Assembly: GCA_030430575.1 (NCBI GenBank)
Contig: JAUIKF010000050.1
Location: 1-64,000, forward strand
Direction: 5' to 3'
DNA: 64,000 nt
DNA from: Bacteroidia bacterium
GTDB lineage: Bacteria > Bacteroidota > Bacteroidia > J057
The translations under genes and the position numbers were made by a program. Each line of letters opens with the position of its first letter. Positions within the stretch are counted from its first letter, which is position 1. This document shows positions 61,056-64,000 of the stretch, piece by piece. The notes under the pieces are model-generated. The model saw nothing but the letters and a program-made list of their open reading frames with translations. It had not been told where the DNA came from and made no database searches.

Positions 61056-62237
61056 ATGTACACCTCAGAAGACCTCGCCCGTCTCCGCAACACTTATCGA
61101 GATGGCCTGCTATCAGATACGCTCCCCTTTTGGCTCGCCCACAGCATAGACCGAGAAGCAGGTGGATTCTTATTTTGCTTAGGGCAAAAGGGCGAAGTCC
61201 TCAGTACAGATAAGCCCATGTGGCTGCATGGGCGATTTGTATGGCTGCTTGCCACCTTATATACAGGGGTAGAACAAAAACCAGAGTGGTTGGCATGGGC
61301 GCGACATGGATTGGAATTCATGGAGAAATATGCCTTTGATGAGGATGGGCGGATGTTTTATTCCCTTACCCAAGATGGCAAGCCCCTTCGCAAGCGCCGC
61401 TATTTGTTCACGGAGAGTTTTGGAGTGGTGGCATATGCCGCCTATGCACGCGCCAGTGGAGACCAGAAAGCGGCACAACGCGCTTTGGCGCTCTTTCGCT
61501 TGATGCTTCATTACCACCAAACGCCTGGTCTACTGGAACCCAAAGGATTCCCTGAAACGCGCGAGACCAAAGGTCTTGCCATGCCCATGATCTTGATCGT
61601 GACTGCACAGGAGCTCAAGAAAGTCATAGACGACCCTATGTTGGATCAAGTCATTCAGGAAGCTATCGATGAAATATCTCGGGACTTCATGAAGGCAGAA
61701 TTTAAGGCAGTATTAGAGTCAGTAGGGCCAGACGGTTCTTTTATGGACAATATGGAAGGCCGCTTGATCTGTCCTGGGCATTCTATTGAGGCGGCCTGGT
61801 TCATTTTGCATGAAGCGCGGCTTCGAGGCAAAGATCCTGCATTGATGGAAATCGGCTTGCAGATCCTTGACTGGTCTTGGGAATGGGGATGGGATGAGAC
61901 GTATGGCGGAATCATCTATTACCGAGATGCGTGTGACTTGCCAAGTACGGAGTACTGGCATGACATGAAGTTTTGGTGGCCACAGAATGAAGCCATCATC
62001 GCCACCTTGCTCGCCTATCACCTGACAGGTGAGGAGAAATATGCCCGCTGGCACCAGATGGTCCATGAATGGGCATACGCCCATTTCCCTGACCCAACCC
62101 ACGGTGAGTGGTTTGGGTACTTGCACCGCGACGGCCGCCTTTCAACTCCGCTGAAGGGGAATATGTGGAAAGGCCCTTTCCATTTGCCTCGCATGCAATG
62201 GTATTGCTGGAAGCTGCTGGAGGAGACCGTTCGCTGA
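61056..62237 (+). CDS. AGE-family (N-acylglucosamine 2-epimerase-like) epimerase
   Basis: The 393-aa protein has the (alpha/alpha)6-barrel pattern of AGE epimerases: GRFVWLLATLYTG, EPKGFPETRETKGLAMPMI, LICPGHSIEAAWFILHEA and YWHDMKFWWPQNEAI, with His residues in the expected positions. AGE interconverts N-acylglucosamine and N-acylmannosamine; cellobiose or mannose epimerases share the fold. The gene follows the kinase by 30 bp. Its last codons (GETVR region) and stop lie inside a GAGACCG repeat cluster. Confidence 0.85.
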   Translation: MYTSEDLARLRNTYRDGLLSDTLPFWLAHSIDREAGGFLFCLGQKGEVLSTDKPMWLHGRFVWLLATLYTGVEQKPEWLAWARHGLEFMEKYAFDEDGRMFYSLTQDGKPLRKRRYLFTESFGVVAYAAYARASGDQKAAQRALALFRLMLHYHQTPGLLEPKGFPETRETKGLAMPMILIVTAQELKKVIDDPMLDQVIQEAIDEISRDFMKAEFKAVLESVGPDGSFMDNMEGRLICPGHSIEAAWFILHEARLRGKDPALMEIGLQILDWSWEWGWDETYGGIIYYRDACDLPSTEYWHDMKFWWPQNEAIIATLLAYHLTGEEKYARWHQMVHEWAYAHFPDPTHGEWFGYLHRDGRLSTPLKGNMWKGPFHLPRMQWYCWKLLEETVR

Positions 62238-62335
62238 CGCTCACTGCGAGAACCGAGACCGTTCGTGTCTTCGACACTCACTGCGAGACTGCTCGGCTCG
62301 AAGACTCGCCTTCGCTGCGAGACAAGAGACATTTC
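62222..62335. repeat. GAGACCG hairpin cluster, copy 3, containing the epimerase stop codon
   Basis: The 29-bp core beginning GAGACCGTTCGCTGACGCTC (62223-62251) is identical to 22044-22072. The epimerase stop (62235-62237) is in the cluster, so its last residues are encoded by the repeat. Beyond it, to 62460, are low-complexity and GGCCGCTTCGGCC-type hairpins (62432-62446); no gene is seen. Confidence 0.75.
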
Positions 62336-62510
62336 TGGCTTGGCTTGCGGGTAGCCCCCTTGTGCGACGGCATGAAGGGCAGGAGAAGGAGGGCGGCCAG
62401 TGCGATGGGGGATGTTAATGTACAAGGCCGCTTCGGCCTTCAGCAGCCACCATGATAGCGCATGAGCTCAAAGGTGTGTTTTATTCGATCTCTAGATTTG
62501 GGGGTAAAAG

Positions 62511-62596
62511 TTGCGGTAAGTGCAAATTTTTATAAGATACCGCAGCGAATAAATTTTATATCTCGCGGCAAGTGTTTATTTTTACTAGATACCGCA
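62511..62596. repeat. Tandem 52-bp-period palindromic repeat before the ATPase gene
   Basis: GCGGTAAGTG...ATACCGCA (62513-62544) recurs as GCGGCAAGTG...ATACCGCA (62565-62596). Each unit can form a stem, and the two are 52 bp apart. The pair lies within 125 bp of the ATPase/nuclease start. Confidence 0.65.
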
Positions 62597-62633
62597 AGAA
62601 ATAACTTATTGAGACCCATTAACTCCTAATAAA

Positions 62634-64000
62634 ATGGAACAGGTATTAATTGGCAGAGAAAAGGAGCAAATCATTCTAAAAGAAGCCTTACTGTCCAATC
62701 AGGCAGAGTTAGTATCTATTATTGGTAGACGTAGAGTAGGCAAAACTTTTTTGATACAATCTGTTTATCAGGATCGTATCGTTTTCGAGATGACAGGTAT
62801 TCAACATGCGCCGCGTCAAGAGCAATTGCAAAATTTTGCCATACAACTGAATAAGCACGCGAAATCGGCTGTTCCGCTACCTTCTCCCAAAAACTGGTTG
62901 AATGCTTTTTTTCTTTTGTCGGAGTATTTAGAAAGTCGCCTTTCTACTCAAAAAATAGTGGTGTTCTTAGATGAACTTCCATGGATGGCTACTCGCAAAT
63001 CTGGCTTTATCCGAGGGTTGAGTTGGTTTTGGAATAGTTGGGCAGTTAAAAAAAATATAGTTGTGGTCATTTGTGGGTCAGCCGCTTCTTGGATGATACA
63101 AAAAGTCGTAAGGGACAAAGGTGGTTTGCATAATAGAATCACCAAAAGAATTAACCTGGAAGCCCTCAACCTGGCAGAAACCGAACAGTTTCTCAAAACC
63201 CAAAGCCCCAATATTGATCATTATCAAATTTTGCAGATTTATATGGCAATGGGCGGTATTCCTCACTATCTAAAGGAGGTAAAGGCAGGCAAAAGTGCCA
63301 TTCAAAATATTGATGAAATCTGCTTTTCAAACACTGGATTGCTACACGATGAATTTTCCCTATTGTACCCTGCATTATTCGACAACCCAGAAGAACACCT
63401 AAAAGTGGTGAGGGCATTAGCCACTAGTCGGCAAGGGTTGACTAGAAAGGTAATCGTAAAAAAAACCAACCTGCCAGATGGGGGCGGAACGACAAAAATC
63501 ATTGAAGAATTGGTACATTCTGGTTTTGTTACGCCTTATTATTCTTTTGGAAAAAAGAAGCGTGAAATGTGTTATCGGCTTACGGATGAGTATACTTTAT
63601 TTTATTTAAAGTTTATGGAAAAGAATAGGGCTGAAGGAGCAGGAACTTGGAAAAGACTCAGTCAAACGCAATCTTGGAAAAGTTGGAGTGGGTATGCCTT
63701 TGAAAACATTGGCTTAAAGCACATTCGCCAACTCAAAAAAGCCCTAGAGATAGGAGGGGTATATTCGGAAGCGTCTGTCTATGCCCATCAGGGAACAGAT
63801 GAATTTTCTGGTTTTCAAATAGATTTATTGATTGACCGAAACGACCACGTCATTAATCTGTTTGAAATCAAATTTTATAATCAAAACTATATCATTACCA
63901 AAGCTTATACAGAGGAACTTCGATTAAAAATAGCTTCTTTTAAGGCCGCCACCCAAACAAAAAAGCAAGTTTTTCTGAACCTATTGACCACTTTCCCTTT
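62634..64000 (+). CDS. Archaeal-type ATPase with C-terminal PD-(D/E)XK nuclease-like domain (partial at window edge)
   Basis: The frame is open from the ATG at 62634 to the window end (455 codons, no stop), so the 3' end is missing. The N-terminal P-loop ATPase has Walker A GRRRVGKT (31-38) and Walker B IVVFLDELPW (108-117) with the sensor GSAASWM, as in archaeal ATPase/DUF4143-type proteins. A winged-helix-like middle (DGGGTTKIIEELVHSGFVTPYYSFG) follows. The C-terminal QIDLLIDRNDHVINLFEIKFY is a PD-(D/E)XK signature (DUF234-like). The family is expanded in Bacteroidota and its role is unproven; an ATP-dependent DNA or RNA cleavage role is possible. Confidence 0.85.
   Translation, partial: MEQVLIGREKEQIILKEALLSNQAELVSIIGRRRVGKTFLIQSVYQDRIVFEMTGIQHAPRQEQLQNFAIQLNKHAKSAVPLPSPKNWLNAFFLLSEYLESRLSTQKIVVFLDELPWMATRKSGFIRGLSWFWNSWAVKKNIVVVICGSAASWMIQKVVRDKGGLHNRITKRINLEALNLAETEQFLKTQSPNIDHYQILQIYMAMGGIPHYLKEVKAGKSAIQNIDEICFSNTGLLHDEFSLLYPALFDNPEEHLKVVRALATSRQGLTRKVIVKKTNLPDGGGTTKIIEELVHSGFVTPYYSFGKKKREMCYRLTDEYTLFYLKFMEKNRAEGAGTWKRLSQTQSWKSWSGYAFENIGLKHIRQLKKALEIGGVYSEASVYAHQGTDEFSGFQIDLLIDRNDHVINLFEIKFYNQNYIITKAYTEELRLKIASFKAATQTKKQVFLNLLTTFP

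Overview
The window looks like a chromosomal segment of a Bacteroidota bacterium, most likely a Saprospiria/Lewinella-type marine or aquatic heterotroph. The taxon is inferred. The direct evidence is several secreted proteins ending in type IX secretion (T9SS) sorting tails (FPNP/YPNP blocks), Bacteroidota-type promoters (TTTG-N19-TAnnTTTG), lipoproteins, an ECF sigma/anti-sigma/DUF4097 module, a NagB/PIG-L fusion, and families typical of the phylum. Most genes are moderately GC-rich; the stretch after a tRNA-Asn gene is visibly AT-richer.

Layout. 1-12.4 kb: a truncated SUKH gene, secreted hydrolases with T9SS tails, an HD-domain protein, an AraC regulator, and an unusual secreted zinc-ribbon/DJ-1/beta-propeller fusion. 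12.4-19.2 kb, minus strand: an NAD-salvage locus read as alpha/beta hydrolase, nrtR, PRPP synthetase, small HAD phosphatase, nicotinamide phosphoribosyltransferase, SPFH protein and NAD-kinase-like protein. Two matching 21-bp palindromes and a promoter lie between nrtR and the PRPP synthetase gene. 19-28.6 kb: a secreted caspase-like protein, an ALDH8-like aldehyde dehydrogenase, the ECF sigma cluster, TrhO, a lytic transglycosylase and a Uma2 nuclease. 28.8-35.5 kb: one giant T9SS adhesin with four MAM-like repeats. 35.8-39.4 kb: envelope proteins.

39.4-42.8 kb: tRNA-Asn followed by an island-like stretch. It holds a three-gene operon read as a toxin-antitoxin-chaperone (TAC) module (RelE/HigB-like toxin, HTH antitoxin with a C-terminal tail, SecB-like chaperone), an RteC-like protein and an excisionase-type HTH protein, but no integrase. 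A 14-bp direct repeat flanks the TAC operon. 43-51.5 kb: housekeeping and envelope genes (O-methyltransferase, MltD-like transglycosylase, MsrA, a Tat-exported propeller). 51.9-62.2 kb: an amino-sugar region with the NagB/PIG-L fusion, GH20 hexosaminidase, a nucleotidyltransferase, an N-acetylhexosamine-kinase-like protein and an AGE-type epimerase. These could release amino sugars outside the cytoplasm and then deaminate, epimerise or activate them. 62.6-64 kb: an ATPase/nuclease gene cut by the window edge.

Intergenic DNA is full of palindromic repeats. They include two perfect 50-bp palindromes with a shared core, GAGACCG-type clusters that supply a stop codon, a 468-bp element with 19-bp inverted ends, a repeat pair in which one copy carries a second repeat, plant-telomere-like heptamers, and a 24-bp palindrome centred on the GH20 start codon. 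The best candidates for a distinctive system are the TAC module and the NrtR-controlled NAD operon with its SPFH and NAD-kinase-like partners.
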